Positions 15,541-24,870 are shown, counted from the first letter of the stretch. The stretch is DNA of 48,173 bases from Phycisphaerales bacterium (GCA_020831775.1 JAFIFZ010000049.1:1-48173), one strand, 5' to 3'. Notes: generated from the sequence alone by a model not told the origin. A program made the numbers and translations.

Positions 15541-17499
15541 TTGAGCGAACAGACCGCCGACGCGCTGGTGCTCGTCTTCACGCAGGGCGTCTCGCTGAAG
15601 CTGTGGGATCGGACGGGGCTGCTCGGGCGTGAGAGCCTGCTGTACGAGCCGCTGGCGTCCGGCTTCGGGACGGTCGTGTTTGTGACCGACGGGGACCATT
15701 CGGACATCGCGATCGCCGAGAAGCTGCCATTCCGGGCCCTGGTGGTCTGCAACGAGTCGAGGCTGTCCGAGCACGAGCACCACGCCGCCCTGCCCGAGCG
15801 TGTGGCGGGCCTGCTGCGCGGGTCGAAGTCGGCGATCGTCAAAACGAATCAGATGGTGGGGGGCGAGCGGGCGATCGCGATCGCTTCGGCGCTCCGCGAT
15901 TCGGGCGTTCGCACGGGGCTGATCGCCCGGGGCGGGTACCTGCATTCAAGGTTTGTCGCTTCGCAGTTCGGGCCCGAGTCCGCCGAGGCGGTCGAGGCGG
16001 GGGCGTCGGAGGGGGAGCTCTGCCGCGCGGCCGATGTTGTGGTCGCCAGCACCGAGACGATGATCGACGACCTGCGTTGGCGGTACGGGCTCTCGGTGGA
16101 GCGGACGGTCGTGCAGCCGAACTTTGTCGCCGACGCGGACCCGGGCTACGCCGAGGCGGAGCGCGAGCCGGGCGAGATCCTCTACGCCGGGCAGCTCGTC
16201 AGGCGAAAGCGCGTCGACATCCTGATCGATGCGATGTCGTACCTCCCCGATGTGACGCGCAACGGCGCGTTCCTGACGGTGATCGGCGACGGCGAGGAAC
16301 GCGAGAACCTGCAAGAGCACGCCAGACGCCTCGGCGTCGATGTGCGCTTCGAGGGGCGGATCCCGCACCTGGAGCTGATCGAGCGGCTCAAGTGCTGCGC
16401 GATCTACGCGCAGGCGTCGGAGCTGGAGGGTCATCCGAAGACGGTGCTGGAGGCGATGGGCGCGGGGTGCGCCGTGGTCGTCGCCGACACGCCGGGCCAG
16501 CGCGAGGTGGTTGAGCACGGGGTCAACGGGCTGCGGATCGCGCCCGACCCCTTGGTGTTCGCCCGGACCTTCGATGTGCTGCTGAACGATCGCGAGCTGT
16601 GCGTCGGGCTCGGGATGTCCGCGGCCAACGGGGTCTCGGCCCGCTTCGGCCTCGCCCAGACGATCGAGCTTGAGCGACGGATCCACGGGATCGCGCTGGA
16701 GCGAGCCGGCGCGTCGGCGCAAACGCCGCCGGGTGCGGTGCGTTGGGGGGCGGAGTTGCTCAAGTCGCCCGCCGACCAGCAGGTCGAGGCGTGGTCGCGG
16801 AGCCTGTCGGGGTTCGCCCGGAGGCTGGCGCCGAAGGATCGCGCGCGATTCCTGCTCGGGCTGGACGACCCGCTCTACAAGCTCCAGGGGCTTGCGGCGG
16901 TCGAGGCCGACGGCGGCCTGCACCCCAAGCACCGACTCATGCGCTACCACGATTTCTTCACCCAACGCATCGAGCCGGGGCAGCGCGTGCTCGACCTCGG
17001 CTGCGGCGTCGGCGCGCTCGGAGCTTCGATCGCCTCGGCCTGCGGCGCGACGGTTGTCGGCATGGACCTCTCTGAGGAGTCTTTGGAGAAAGCCCGCCGG
17101 CGCGCGGCGCAGGACGACATCGCCGGGCGGCTGACGCTCGTCCATGGCGACATCACCAAAGACCGGGCGGAGGGCTCGTTCGATGTGATCGTGCTTTCCA
17201 ATGTGCTCGAACACCTCGCCGACCGGCCGGGGCTGTTGGCCAGGTACGCCTCGTGGTACGGGCCGAAGAAGTTCCTGATCCGCGTGCCGGCGTTCGATCG
17301 CGAGTGGCGGGTGCCGTGGAAGCGGGAGCTCGGCGTCGAGTGGCGTCTGGACCCGACGCACGAGACCGAGCACACGCGCGAACAGCTCGAAACCGAGCTG
17401 AGCGCCGCGGGGCTGCGGATCACCGAGTTCCTGAGCAACTGGGGCGAGTACTGGCTGGTCGCGGCGCCGGACGCCGCAGAGCAGCGCAGGGCCGGGTAA
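15541..17499 (+). CDS. GT4 glycosyltransferase fused to class I methyltransferase
   Basis: A 652-residue fusion. Residues 1 to about 390 are a GT-B family-4 glycosyltransferase. The donor-side core is ILYAGQLVRRKRVDILIDAM (from about 212) and the E-x7-E region is EGHPKTVLEAMGAGCAVVVAD (from about 295). Residues about 430-650 are an S-adenosylmethionine methyltransferase: motif I VLDLGCGVGALG (483-494), acidic GMDLS and FDVIVLSNVLEHL. The start is a TTG at 15541 with a G-rich GGGGCGGGGGG upstream; there is no ATG before residue 100, and frames further upstream run into the divergent gene. It is the first gene of a five-gene run and probably sets both a sugar and its methylation. Confidence 0.88.
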   Translation: MSEQTADALVLVFTQGVSLKLWDRTGLLGRESLLYEPLASGFGTVVFVTDGDHSDIAIAEKLPFRALVVCNESRLSEHEHHAALPERVAGLLRGSKSAIVKTNQMVGGERAIAIASALRDSGVRTGLIARGGYLHSRFVASQFGPESAEAVEAGASEGELCRAADVVVASTETMIDDLRWRYGLSVERTVVQPNFVADADPGYAEAEREPGEILYAGQLVRRKRVDILIDAMSYLPDVTRNGAFLTVIGDGEERENLQEHARRLGVDVRFEGRIPHLELIERLKCCAIYAQASELEGHPKTVLEAMGAGCAVVVADTPGQREVVEHGVNGLRIAPDPLVFARTFDVLLNDRELCVGLGMSAANGVSARFGLAQTIELERRIHGIALERAGASAQTPPGAVRWGAELLKSPADQQVEAWSRSLSGFARRLAPKDRARFLLGLDDPLYKLQGLAAVEADGGLHPKHRLMRYHDFFTQRIEPGQRVLDLGCGVGALGASIASACGATVVGMDLSEESLEKARRRAAQDDIAGRLTLVHGDITKDRAEGSFDVIVLSNVLEHLADRPGLLARYASWYGPKKFLIRVPAFDREWRVPWKRELGVEWRLDPTHETEHTREQLETELSAAGLRITEFLSNWGEYWLVAAPDAAEQRRAG

Positions 17500-17524
17500 C
17501 GCTGACGACACGGAAGGCCGTCCG

Positions 17525-19366
17525 ATGTGCGGCGTGCTGGCGATCGCCTCCGACCAACCCCTGACCATCGACGACCGATCGCTGTCGCGTGCGCTGGAGC
17601 GTCTCGCCTCGCGCGGGCCCGACGCGCAGGGACGCTGGACCAACAAGGCCGGAACCGTCACGCTGGCGCACACGCGCCTGGCGATCGTGGACCTCTCGGC
17701 CGCCGGCGCGCAGCCCATGCACGATCCGCGCCGCGGGCTCACGCTGGTGTACAACGGGGAGATCTACAACGCCCCGGACCTGCGTCGGAGGCTGGAGCGC
17801 GAGGGCGAACGCTTCGAGGGTTCGAGCGATACCGAGGTGCTGCTCAAGGCTCTGGGCGCGTGGGGGATCGAGCGGACGCTCGACGCTCTGCGCGGCATGT
17901 TCGCGTTTGTGCTGTGGAATGAGCGGGAGCGGACGCTCGACGCCGCGGTTGATCATGCGGGGATGAAGCCTCTGGCCTGGTCGTTTATCGGCGGCGTGCT
18001 GCGGCTCGCCTCCGATTGCGATGCGCTGCGGGCGGTGCTGCCCGAGCGCCCGTCGCCAGACCCGCACAGTCTCTGCCTGCTGCTGACGACCGGGTCGATC
18101 CCCTGGCCCCGGACGGTCTGGGAGGGTGTCTGCAAGCTCGGGCCGGGGCAGCGGCTGTGCTGGTCGCCCGGGCGCGAGCCGAAGGTCGAGCACTGGTGGT
18201 CGCCGCCGACGGAGATCGATCGCTCGATCGAGGACGCCGACGCGTGGTTCGAGTCCGAATGGCCGGGCGTGCTCGCCGAGCACACGCTGGGGGATGTGCC
18301 GATCGGGCTGTTTCTCTCGGGCGGGATCGATTCGGCGTGCGTCGCGGCGGGGCTGGCCGAGGCCGGGCACCGCCTGACCTGCCTGACGCTGGCGCTCGAC
18401 GGCAAGGACGATGAATCGGCGGCGGCGGCCGAGACGGCCCGCGCGCTGGGGCTTTCCCACGAGGTCGTTCCGTTCGCGGCGCCGGATGTGGATGCGGTGC
18501 TGGCGCGGGCGTCGGAGGCGTACGACGAGCCACAGGCGTTCGGGGCGATCCTGACGGCGACGGCGATCGCTCGCGCGGCGAGGGAGCGTGGCAAGGTCTT
18601 CATCGTCGGCGACGGGGGCGACGAGGCGTTCGCGGGGTACCGGTGGCACGAGTACGAGTTCGGCCCCGGCCCCTCGCCCCGTGAAGTGGCCATCCATGGG
18701 CAGAGGGTCGCATCGCCCGACGCAAGCGGCATTGCGCGTGAATGTGCGCTCGTGGCCTTCGCGTTTACCTCGCCCGCGATCGGCTACATGCAGGCGGTCT
18801 TCCCCCGTTTCCATCCGGCCGAAGCCGCGACGATCTTCGAGCCAACCGGCGTTTCGTTCACGGTCCGCGAGTACGCGGCGCAGGCGAACGGGGCCTACAC
18901 ACCGGAACTCCCGCGCCCGAGGCGGTGGCAGCGGCACGACATCCTGAACTTCTGCGCCTCGTCGATCCTGCCCAAGATCGACCGTGCGTCGATGGGTGTG
19001 GGGCTGGAGCTTCGCGCCCCGTTCCTCGACCGGCGGATCCTCGACCGGGCGTTGGCGCTGCCGCTCGGGCCGGACGAGTCTGATTACGGTTGTCCGCCGG
19101 TTGTTTCCAAGGGCGTGCTGCGCCGGTGGATCCGCCCGCGCCTGGGCGATGCGATCCTTTCGCGGCCCAAGCAGGGGTTCAGCCTGCGACTGGGCGACCG
19201 GGACATCTGGCGCAAGCGCCTCGGCATGGTCGAGGAGTCGCCGCTGGGCCGCAGCGGCGTTCTTCACGATCGCTGGCGAAACTTCGTCGCGCCCGATGCG
19301 CCCTTCGCGGAATCTCGGGCGCAGGCGATGTGCTTTCTGGCCGCCTGGTCGCACGGGAGGCTGTAG
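17525..19366 (+). CDS. AsnB-type glutamine amidotransferase (glycan-associated)
   Basis: A 613-residue class II glutamine amidotransferase/asparagine synthetase-like enzyme. The N-terminal glutaminase domain has the nucleophile C2 (MCGVLAI), RGPDAQG, RLAIVDLS, NGEIYN and SSDTEV. The synthetase domain has the PP-loop SGGIDS (265-270) and a GDGGDEAFAGY motif. One change stands out: the usual RDRxGxKPLYY block reads VDHAGMKPLAW. In glycan loci such proteins usually amidate a sugar acid rather than aspartate, and related enzymes accompany exosortase/PEP-CTERM polysaccharide clusters (TIGR03108-like, not tested here). GGAAGG precedes the ATG. The next gene starts one base after its stop. Confidence 0.88.
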   Translation: MCGVLAIASDQPLTIDDRSLSRALERLASRGPDAQGRWTNKAGTVTLAHTRLAIVDLSAAGAQPMHDPRRGLTLVYNGEIYNAPDLRRRLEREGERFEGSSDTEVLLKALGAWGIERTLDALRGMFAFVLWNERERTLDAAVDHAGMKPLAWSFIGGVLRLASDCDALRAVLPERPSPDPHSLCLLLTTGSIPWPRTVWEGVCKLGPGQRLCWSPGREPKVEHWWSPPTEIDRSIEDADAWFESEWPGVLAEHTLGDVPIGLFLSGGIDSACVAAGLAEAGHRLTCLTLALDGKDDESAAAAETARALGLSHEVVPFAAPDVDAVLARASEAYDEPQAFGAILTATAIARAARERGKVFIVGDGGDEAFAGYRWHEYEFGPGPSPREVAIHGQRVASPDASGIARECALVAFAFTSPAIGYMQAVFPRFHPAEAATIFEPTGVSFTVREYAAQANGAYTPELPRPRRWQRHDILNFCASSILPKIDRASMGVGLELRAPFLDRRILDRALALPLGPDESDYGCPPVVSKGVLRRWIRPRLGDAILSRPKQGFSLRLGDRDIWRKRLGMVEESPLGRSGVLHDRWRNFVAPDAPFAESRAQAMCFLAAWSHGRL

Positions 19367-20539
19367 ATGAAGCTCTTTGCTCTGACGCAGGTTCCGTTGG
19401 GCGGCCCTCGCGCCCACGCGATCAATGTCATCAAGACGGCCGGGGGCTTTGCCCGCCTCGGCTTCGAGGTCACGCTGTTGTCTCCCCCGCCCGAGGGCGG
19501 ACGCTCGCCGATCGAGGTGCTCGAAGAACACGCCGAGCCCGGTCTTGACGCCATCTGCTGCGCAACGCCGGAGGCGAGGTCGCCCGACCGCTTCGCCGAC
19601 TGGGCCCGAGAGATCGCGACGAGCAACAACGCGTCGATGGTCTACGCCCGCCACTTCCACGGCGGCATCGCGTGCGCCCGGGCCGGCATCCCGTCGGTGG
19701 TCGAGACGCACGCCTACATCGGCGACACCAACCCGATCCTCGAAGCCACCTTCGGAGCCACGCGCGACCCCGAAACACCCCTGCGGCTGATCTCGACGAT
19801 CTCGCAGCGCCTGCGGGCCCACTACATCGAGCGTGGGGCGGACCCTGATCGTGTCGCGGTGATCCCCGACGGGGTCGATGTCGAGCAGTTTTCAATGCCG
19901 AGCGATCCCGGCCCTTGCCCGCTGCCCGACCTTTCGCCGGGGGCCGACGCGCCGCGGGTGGTGTATTGCGGGCATCTGTACGACTGGAAGGGGATCCCGG
20001 CGATCATCGACGCCGCGCGGCTGCGCCCGGGTCTGGCCTTCCACCTTGTCGGGGGGCTGCCCGAGGACATTGAGCGTGCGAGGTCGAACGCCGAAGGGCT
20101 CGGCAATGTCTCGGTCCCGGGGCGTGTGGCGTACCGGGAGGTGCCGCGGCGTCTCTGGCACGCCGATGTGCTGCTCCTGGTCCCCGGCGCGAGCGAGCCC
20201 AGCAAGGACTGGACGAGCCCGGTCAAGCTCGGGGAGTACCTCGCCAGCGGCGCGCCCATCGTCGCCTCGAACATCCCGGCTCTGCGCGACTGGCTGGGCG
20301 ATGAGCACGCCGACTGGTGCGAGCCGGACGATCCTGCCTCGCTTGCTTCGGCGATCGACAGGGCGCTGGCGACCGGGCGCGACCCCGATCGCGTCCGCGC
20401 AAGAACCGCGCTGGCGAGGCGTCTGTCGTACCCCAGCCGTGCCGCGGCGATGTGCCGGGGGGCGGGGGTCAAGATCCCGCCGGAAGGGGCGCTGTCTTTA
20501 TCAGGCGCGGGCGCTCTATCGCCGATGTCCCGGGTATGA
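19367..20539 (+). CDS. Family-4 glycosyltransferase
   Basis: A 390-residue GT-B enzyme. The N-terminal acceptor domain (about 1-180) starts with FALTQVPLGGPRAHAIN and includes the family-like ARHFHGGI and VETHAY segments. The donor domain follows from about 195, with VVYCGHLYDWKGIPAIID, a VGGLPEDIE segment and a late GEYLASGAPIVASN element holding the conserved Glu. It starts directly after the AsnB-like stop, with GGGAGG upstream, and overlaps the next methyltransferase (ATGA at 20536-20539), so these three genes form one translationally linked unit. The substrate is unknown. Confidence 0.88.
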   Translation: MKLFALTQVPLGGPRAHAINVIKTAGGFARLGFEVTLLSPPPEGGRSPIEVLEEHAEPGLDAICCATPEARSPDRFADWAREIATSNNASMVYARHFHGGIACARAGIPSVVETHAYIGDTNPILEATFGATRDPETPLRLISTISQRLRAHYIERGADPDRVAVIPDGVDVEQFSMPSDPGPCPLPDLSPGADAPRVVYCGHLYDWKGIPAIIDAARLRPGLAFHLVGGLPEDIERARSNAEGLGNVSVPGRVAYREVPRRLWHADVLLLVPGASEPSKDWTSPVKLGEYLASGAPIVASNIPALRDWLGDEHADWCEPDDPASLASAIDRALATGRDPDRVRARTALARRLSYPSRAAAMCRGAGVKIPPEGALSLSGAGALSPMSRV

Positions 20540-21303
20540 CAACGATCGCAACGCCGAAGCCCGCGACGATCACGCTCCAGCCCTCCGAGGCGTTCTGTCT
20601 GCCCACGGGCTACCGCCAGAACGCGACGAACCAGTCCTTCGACCCGCTCCGTGAGAAGGGCTCGTACTGGAACGACGAGCGCGTCGCCATGGCGGGCGTC
20701 TACCAGCACCATGTCTACCGCTGGGCCGCCGAACTCATCGAGCGCCAGGGGCTCGAGAGCGTGTTGGACATCGGCTGCGGCGTCGGCACCAAGCTTCGCG
20801 ACCAAATCGCGCCCGTCTGCGGCAAGATCGAAGGGGCCGACCAGGCGTCGGCCATCGCCAAAGCGAAAGAGCTGGGCGTGCCCGCCGATTTCCGCGAGGT
20901 CGATCTGGAATCGCCCGAGACCGAGCCCTGGGGCAGCTTCGACCTGGTGATCTGTGCCGATGTGCTCGAACACCTTGCCGACCCCGGTCCGGCGCTGCGG
21001 CTGATCGCCGCCTCGCTGACGGAGCGCGGGATGGCCCTGCTCTCGACTCCCGACCGCGACCGCATGCGCGGGCGCGACTGCGACGCGTGCACCAAGCCCG
21101 AGCACATCCGCGAATGGGCTGCGCCGGAGTTCAGGGCGTACCTGACGCGGAGCGGCTTCCGCGTGCTCAGCGATCGGCTAGTGCCGCAGGACACGACGCC
21201 CGTGCGAGCGACCGTGCTTGCGGAGGCTGCGTTCCGGATGGGGCTGAGACCGACCTCGCCGCGCTGTTGCCACGCCGTGCTGTGCGTGCCCGACGACCGG
21301 TGA
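20536..21303 (+). CDS. Class I SAM-dependent methyltransferase
   Basis: A 255-residue methyltransferase. Motif I is VLDIGCGVGTKL, the acidic post-I region is GADQAS and motif IV is FDLVICADVLEHLADP. The N-terminal 50 residues (LPTGYRQNATNQSFDP) are typical of sugar or lipid methyltransferases in glycan loci. The ATG at 20536 overlaps the preceding stop (ATGA), which fixes the start; the frame is open further upstream only as a shadow of the glycosyltransferase. A CDACTKPEH segment near the middle may bind a metal, but this is speculative. Confidence 0.88.
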   Translation: MTTIATPKPATITLQPSEAFCLPTGYRQNATNQSFDPLREKGSYWNDERVAMAGVYQHHVYRWAAELIERQGLESVLDIGCGVGTKLRDQIAPVCGKIEGADQASAIAKAKELGVPADFREVDLESPETEPWGSFDLVICADVLEHLADPGPALRLIAASLTERGMALLSTPDRDRMRGRDCDACTKPEHIREWAAPEFRAYLTRSGFRVLSDRLVPQDTTPVRATVLAEAAFRMGLRPTSPRCCHAVLCVPDDR

Positions 21304-21343
21304 ACGCTGTCACACGAGGACCCGATCCGCCGCGAGAAACACC

Positions 21344-22915
21344 ATGGACACCCCCGCACCACTCCTGATCGCCCTGCCGCAAGGCCTGAATGTCAGCGGC
21401 GTCACGCTCTGGGCCCTCCGACTGGCCCGGGCGATGGCCGAGCGGGGAAGGCCGGCGGGGCTCATTCTGCACCCAGAGCCCGATGGGCAGCGGCCGATCG
21501 CGCGTCGCTTGCCGCGGGGCGTCAAGGTGTTTGATCTGCGCGACCTCCCCCCGATCCAGAAGTGCGGCGGCGACCTCTCGGCGTACATCCCGCGCTACCT
21601 CGACGCCCTGGAAACCATGGCCCGGCGCGGGACCGTCGTCATGAGCCCGAACCTGCACGGGGACTGCTACGGCGTCTGCGCCGCCCTCGCCCAGGCGCGG
21701 CCCGACATCATCCGCGTCGTCGGCTGGCAGCACTCCGACATCGCCTACGACACGCGCATGCTCGCCCATTACGCCCCGATGCTCCACCGCTTCGTCGGCG
21801 TGAGCGATGTGATCGAGCGGTCGCTGAAGAACGAGCTTGGCACGAGGGCGGGCGATGTGCTGAACATCCCCTACGGCGTCGAGACGCCGGAGAAGCCGCA
21901 CACTCGCTCGCCGCTGCGGGGACGCCCGGTGCGCCTGCTGTACACGGGCCGCATCGAGCACGAGCAGAAGCGCGTGCGTGCCCTGATCGCGATGAGCGAC
22001 ACCCTCGCCATGGCGGGGATCGACCACCGACTGACGCTGCTCGGCGACGGGCCGGCGGCCGAAGAGATCGACAAAGCCTGCGAGCACAGGCCCGAGATCC
22101 GTCGCATCAGGCCGGGCGGGCAGGGGACGGTGCGGCGGTACCTCGCCTCGCACGACGCGTTCGTGCTCGCCAGCCGCTACGAGGGGCTGAGCGTCTCGAT
22201 GCTCGAAGCGATGGCGCACGGGTGCGTGCCGATCGTGACGGGCGTGCGATCCGGCGCGGCGCAGGCGATCAGCGACGGGGACAACGGCCTGCTGGCGGGC
22301 GCCGGCGAAGACGACGACGACCAGACCGTCGGGCGCGCGATGGCCGAAGAGGTCAGGCGCATGCTCGACGCCTGCCCGGCAAGGCTCAGCGAGCGGGCGT
22401 GGCTGAGCGCGCGCGAACGGTTCTCGATCGATCTGCACGCCGATCGGGCGTCGAAGCTGTTTGATCGCGTCGCGGGTGAGCCAGCAAGAGCGTGGCCGGC
22501 GGCACGCCCCTGCGCCTTCTCGGCCGGGGCTGGATCGGTCGGCGCCAGCGGCAGCGTGCCCGAGGAAGGGCCGAAGCTGCTCGGCGAGCTCCTGCGCGAG
22601 CTGAAAGGCCAGACCATCGTTCTGCACGGGGCGGGGCGGCACACGATCGAACTCGCGAGCGTGCTTGCCGATGCGCCTGTCGAGATCGCCGCGATCGCCG
22701 ACGACGATCCGAACCGGCACGGGCAGACGCTCCTCGGGTGGCCGATCATCGCGCCTTCAAGGGTGAAGGAGACGGGCGCGGCGGGCGTGGTCATTAGCTC
22801 GTGGATGCACCAGGACGCGATCTACGAGCGATGCTCGCCGGTCTACGCCCACGCGGGGCTGCGCACCTGGCGCGTGTATCCAAAGCGCGACGCGAGCGGG
22901 GTGAGCGCGGCGTAG
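21344..22915 (+). CDS. Family-4 glycosyltransferase with C-terminal Rossmann-like domain
   Basis: A 523-residue protein. Residues 1 to about 370 are a GT-B family-4 glycosyltransferase, with VVGWQHSDIAYD, the donor-site LLYTGRIEHEQKRVRALI and SRYEGLSVSMLEAMAHGCVPIV. A linker of about 45 residues rich in Ala, Gly and Ser leads to a C-terminal Rossmann-like domain (about 415-515). That domain has a glycine motif (IVLHGAGRHTIEL), IADDDPNRHG and VVISSWMHQDAIYERC. The unit resembles those at the ends of two GT2 enzymes here. The start ATG is 40 bases after the methyltransferase stop. It is the last gene of the island. Confidence 0.85.
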   Translation: MDTPAPLLIALPQGLNVSGVTLWALRLARAMAERGRPAGLILHPEPDGQRPIARRLPRGVKVFDLRDLPPIQKCGGDLSAYIPRYLDALETMARRGTVVMSPNLHGDCYGVCAALAQARPDIIRVVGWQHSDIAYDTRMLAHYAPMLHRFVGVSDVIERSLKNELGTRAGDVLNIPYGVETPEKPHTRSPLRGRPVRLLYTGRIEHEQKRVRALIAMSDTLAMAGIDHRLTLLGDGPAAEEIDKACEHRPEIRRIRPGGQGTVRRYLASHDAFVLASRYEGLSVSMLEAMAHGCVPIVTGVRSGAAQAISDGDNGLLAGAGEDDDDQTVGRAMAEEVRRMLDACPARLSERAWLSARERFSIDLHADRASKLFDRVAGEPARAWPAARPCAFSAGAGSVGASGSVPEEGPKLLGELLRELKGQTIVLHGAGRHTIELASVLADAPVEIAAIADDDPNRHGQTLLGWPIIAPSRVKETGAAGVVISSWMHQDAIYERCSPVYAHAGLRTWRVYPKRDASGVSAA

Positions 22916-22972
22916 GTGTTTGCCGCGTTCTGTTGGCACGCGCTCGTCGCAGATCGCGGAACGCGCGGTTCC

Positions 22973-23082
22973 TCCGCCCCCTCAGGGCGGATTCAGGTTT
23001 TGAATCGCTTTCCACGGGTTCCAGCGTGCTGCGCACGCTTCCACCCGTGGCTACAACCTTGCGCCCCTCGCGGGGCTTTCGG
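22973..23082. repeat. Dispersed hairpin repeat (CCACGGGT...ACCCGTGG), copy 2
   Basis: CCACGGGTTCCAGCGTGC (23012-23029) pairs with 23033-23050 across a 3-base loop. Three central positions do not pair. It is flanked by CTCAGGGCGG before and GCGCCCCTCGCGGGGC after. The order of these parts matches copy 1 at 241-361. The remaining bases of the gap 22916-23186 show no gene. Confidence 0.6.
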
Positions 23083-23186
23083 AGTGCGTCGGATGTGTCT
23101 GTCGTCTCGGACGCATCGGACGAGTCGTTCGCGTCGAGCATTCTGTCCGCGAGATTCGCGGTTCTTTTCCTCGAAATCCCGGAGAC

Positions 23187-23837
23187 TCACGCCGCCCGTC
23201 TACGGCCGATCGCTTCGGAGACCGCGTCCCACGGACGCTGCATTTCCTCTTTCGAGATCCGTGCCGCGGGGTGGTACGCCGCGAAAACGCTGAGACTTCC
23301 GGACTCGACCGGCGTCGCGGCGTCCCGTGCGTCCGCCCAACTCGTGCGGAGTTTCAACACGCCGCTCGTGCAGCGCCACGCCTCGTCGCCCATGCACACG
23401 ATCGACTGGAGATTCGGCATGTGCCCGATGACGAACGAGAGCACGCGTTCACCGAACCGCATCGCTTCCTTGCAGTTTGGCAGGGCCCCGCTCATCTTGT
23501 CGTCGTCGCGGCAGAGCGAAGCGAGGGCCGAGCCGTAGAGCAGCCCGCAGGTCTGCGGCGACTCTCCCGTTCGCAGGGGTGCCGCCAGCTTCAGCAGGCG
23601 TCTGTTGGTCACCAGCTTCGGTTCGTGTCGGTACGGACGCGTATCGCCGGCTTCGATGCGATTGCGGATCAGGCGGCTGCAGGCGAAGTCTTTGGCCAGC
23701 AAGAGCACGCGCCCGTTCCAATCCCCGAAGAGATCCTCGGTGCCGTAGAGCCGGGTCTCGCCCGGGCACAGCTCGTACACATTGGTGTACCCGTCGAGGC
23801 GGAAGTCCGAGATCCAGTCCGGCAGTGGCGGTGTCAT
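23187..23837 (-). CDS. Uracil-DNA-glycosylase-superfamily-like protein
   Basis: A 216-residue protein. Two segments look like UDG-superfamily motifs: an N-terminal strand-turn RVLLLAKDFACS, placed where the catalytic motif normally sits, and a C-terminal VFAAYHPAAR, resembling the HPS/HPA DNA-contact motif. Between them, SIVCMGDEAW matches the structural strand seen in the family. Residues TNRRLLKLAAPL and CGLLYGSALASLC follow the usual spacing. The usual GEAPG or GQDPY catalytic box is not recognisable (AKDFA instead), so activity on uracil is doubtful. It may belong to an uncharacterised branch. The ATG at 23837 begins MTPPLPDWI. Confidence 0.55.
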   Translation of the reverse strand: MTPPLPDWISDFRLDGYTNVYELCPGETRLYGTEDLFGDWNGRVLLLAKDFACSRLIRNRIEAGDTRPYRHEPKLVTNRRLLKLAAPLRTGESPQTCGLLYGSALASLCRDDDKMSGALPNCKEAMRFGERVLSFVIGHMPNLQSIVCMGDEAWRCTSGVLKLRTSWADARDAATPVESGSLSVFAAYHPAARISKEEMQRPWDAVSEAIGRRRAA

Positions 23838-23895
23838 CCCCTTGGCATCGGCCAGATGGCTCGCGGAATGGAGACCGGCTTGCCCCCGGATCGGG

Positions 23896-24546
23896 CTACT
23901 TCAGCCCCGTCACGCGTCGGATGATTTTGCCGGTGGTCAGGTCGCGGACGAAGCGGTCGGCGCCGTCGAGCAGTTCTTCGAAGTCTTTGACCTCGGGCGA
24001 GGCGATCAGGTCGGGCTCGGTCTCGCTGCGTTCCAGGCCGAGCGCGCCCGAGCCGGTCACCGTCACGACCCAGCGTCCCTCGCTGAGCGATCGGTAGACG
24101 GCGCGGCCGACGCGGACGCCGGCGCTGTCGAAGTCGATCTCGGCGAGGGCGGGGTCGATCAGCACGCCGTCGCGGGCGGGCGTGTTCTCGTCGAAGACGC
24201 GCCGGATCCAAAGGCGACCGTCGATGACGACATAGTCGATGTACACGGCCGCCGAGGGATCGAAGAAGGGGACCGGAACGTCCTTGATGACGCCCGCAGC
24301 GGTCCGGACGCGGACCGAGAGCTTTGCGCCATCGACGAGCAGTTCGGTGACCGCGGTTCTGCGTACCGCGTCGTTGTAGGAGTCGACCAAGTCCGAGTAC
24401 GCGCCGCCGAGCTCGATGAGCCTGTCGCGGTAGTGGTCGCGTTCGGCGTCGCGTCGTGCCGAGGAGAGCGCGAGCAGAGCGATCCCGGCGCCGGCGGCGC
24501 CGAGGGTGATGAGCATCATGGGCTTGTAGATGGCGGCGCGTCGCAT
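23896..24546 (-). CDS. Membrane-anchored hypothetical protein (216 aa)
   Basis: Residues 9-28 form a single N-terminal membrane helix (MMLITLGAAGAGIALLALSS). A charged helix (about 30-60, ARRDAERDHYRDRLIELGG) follows, then a beta-rich extracytoplasmic domain with strands such as VYIDYVVIDGRLWIRRVF and GRWVVTVTGSGALGLE. No lipobox is present. The family is not recognised. It is divergent from the first PEP-CTERM gene. Confidence 0.7.
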   Translation of the reverse strand: MRRAAIYKPMMLITLGAAGAGIALLALSSARRDAERDHYRDRLIELGGAYSDLVDSYNDAVRRTAVTELLVDGAKLSVRVRTAAGVIKDVPVPFFDPSAAVYIDYVVIDGRLWIRRVFDENTPARDGVLIDPALAEIDFDSAGVRVGRAVYRSLSEGRWVVTVTGSGALGLERSETEPDLIASPEVKDFEELLDGADRFVRDLTTGKIIRRVTGLK

Positions 24547-24732
24547 GGTATTCGGACCCGCTTTCTCTTGCTCGGTCTGATCGAATCGTATCGGCTCGAC
24601 TTATCGGCACGCTCTAGAAGGCGGCAGGTAAGAGTCCTGTTGTGGTGATTCGAGAGAAACGCCCGCTCTGTTCGGTGTTCAGGCCTTCTTAGGGGTGAAT
24701 CGCCGCGTGTTCAGAGGGGAATCGGGCTTGCG

Positions 24733-24760
24733 TTGTCGCGTCGTGGGGGTAGAGTACCCT
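24733..24760 (+). promoter_or_regulatory. Promoter of PEP-CTERM gene 1
   Basis: TTGTCG (24733-24738), 16 bases, TACCCT (24755-24760). The same spacing and similar hexamers precede the two paralogues at 25945 and 27017. The predicted leader is about 104 bases. The rest of the gap 24547-24870 shows no gene. Confidence 0.55.
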
Positions 24761-24870
24761 AGAGAGAATCCTGCTTCATTCTGGTGTGTACCCGCTCGGG
24801 GGAAGTCATGCAGGTGTGACTGGGTTGTGTTTTTCCGGTCTGCGATGGCTGACCAAAGGAGTTGAGAGAG

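Noticed and set aside
17420-19822. 800-codon minus-strand frame
   Set aside because: It lies antisense to the AsnB-like gene; its Arg/Pro/Gly-rich composition and lack of motifs are typical of GC-rich shadow frames.
24790-24870. Cyclic-di-GMP riboswitch in the PEP-CTERM leader
   Set aside because: The short GGGGGAAG block does not match the known GEMM consensus stems.
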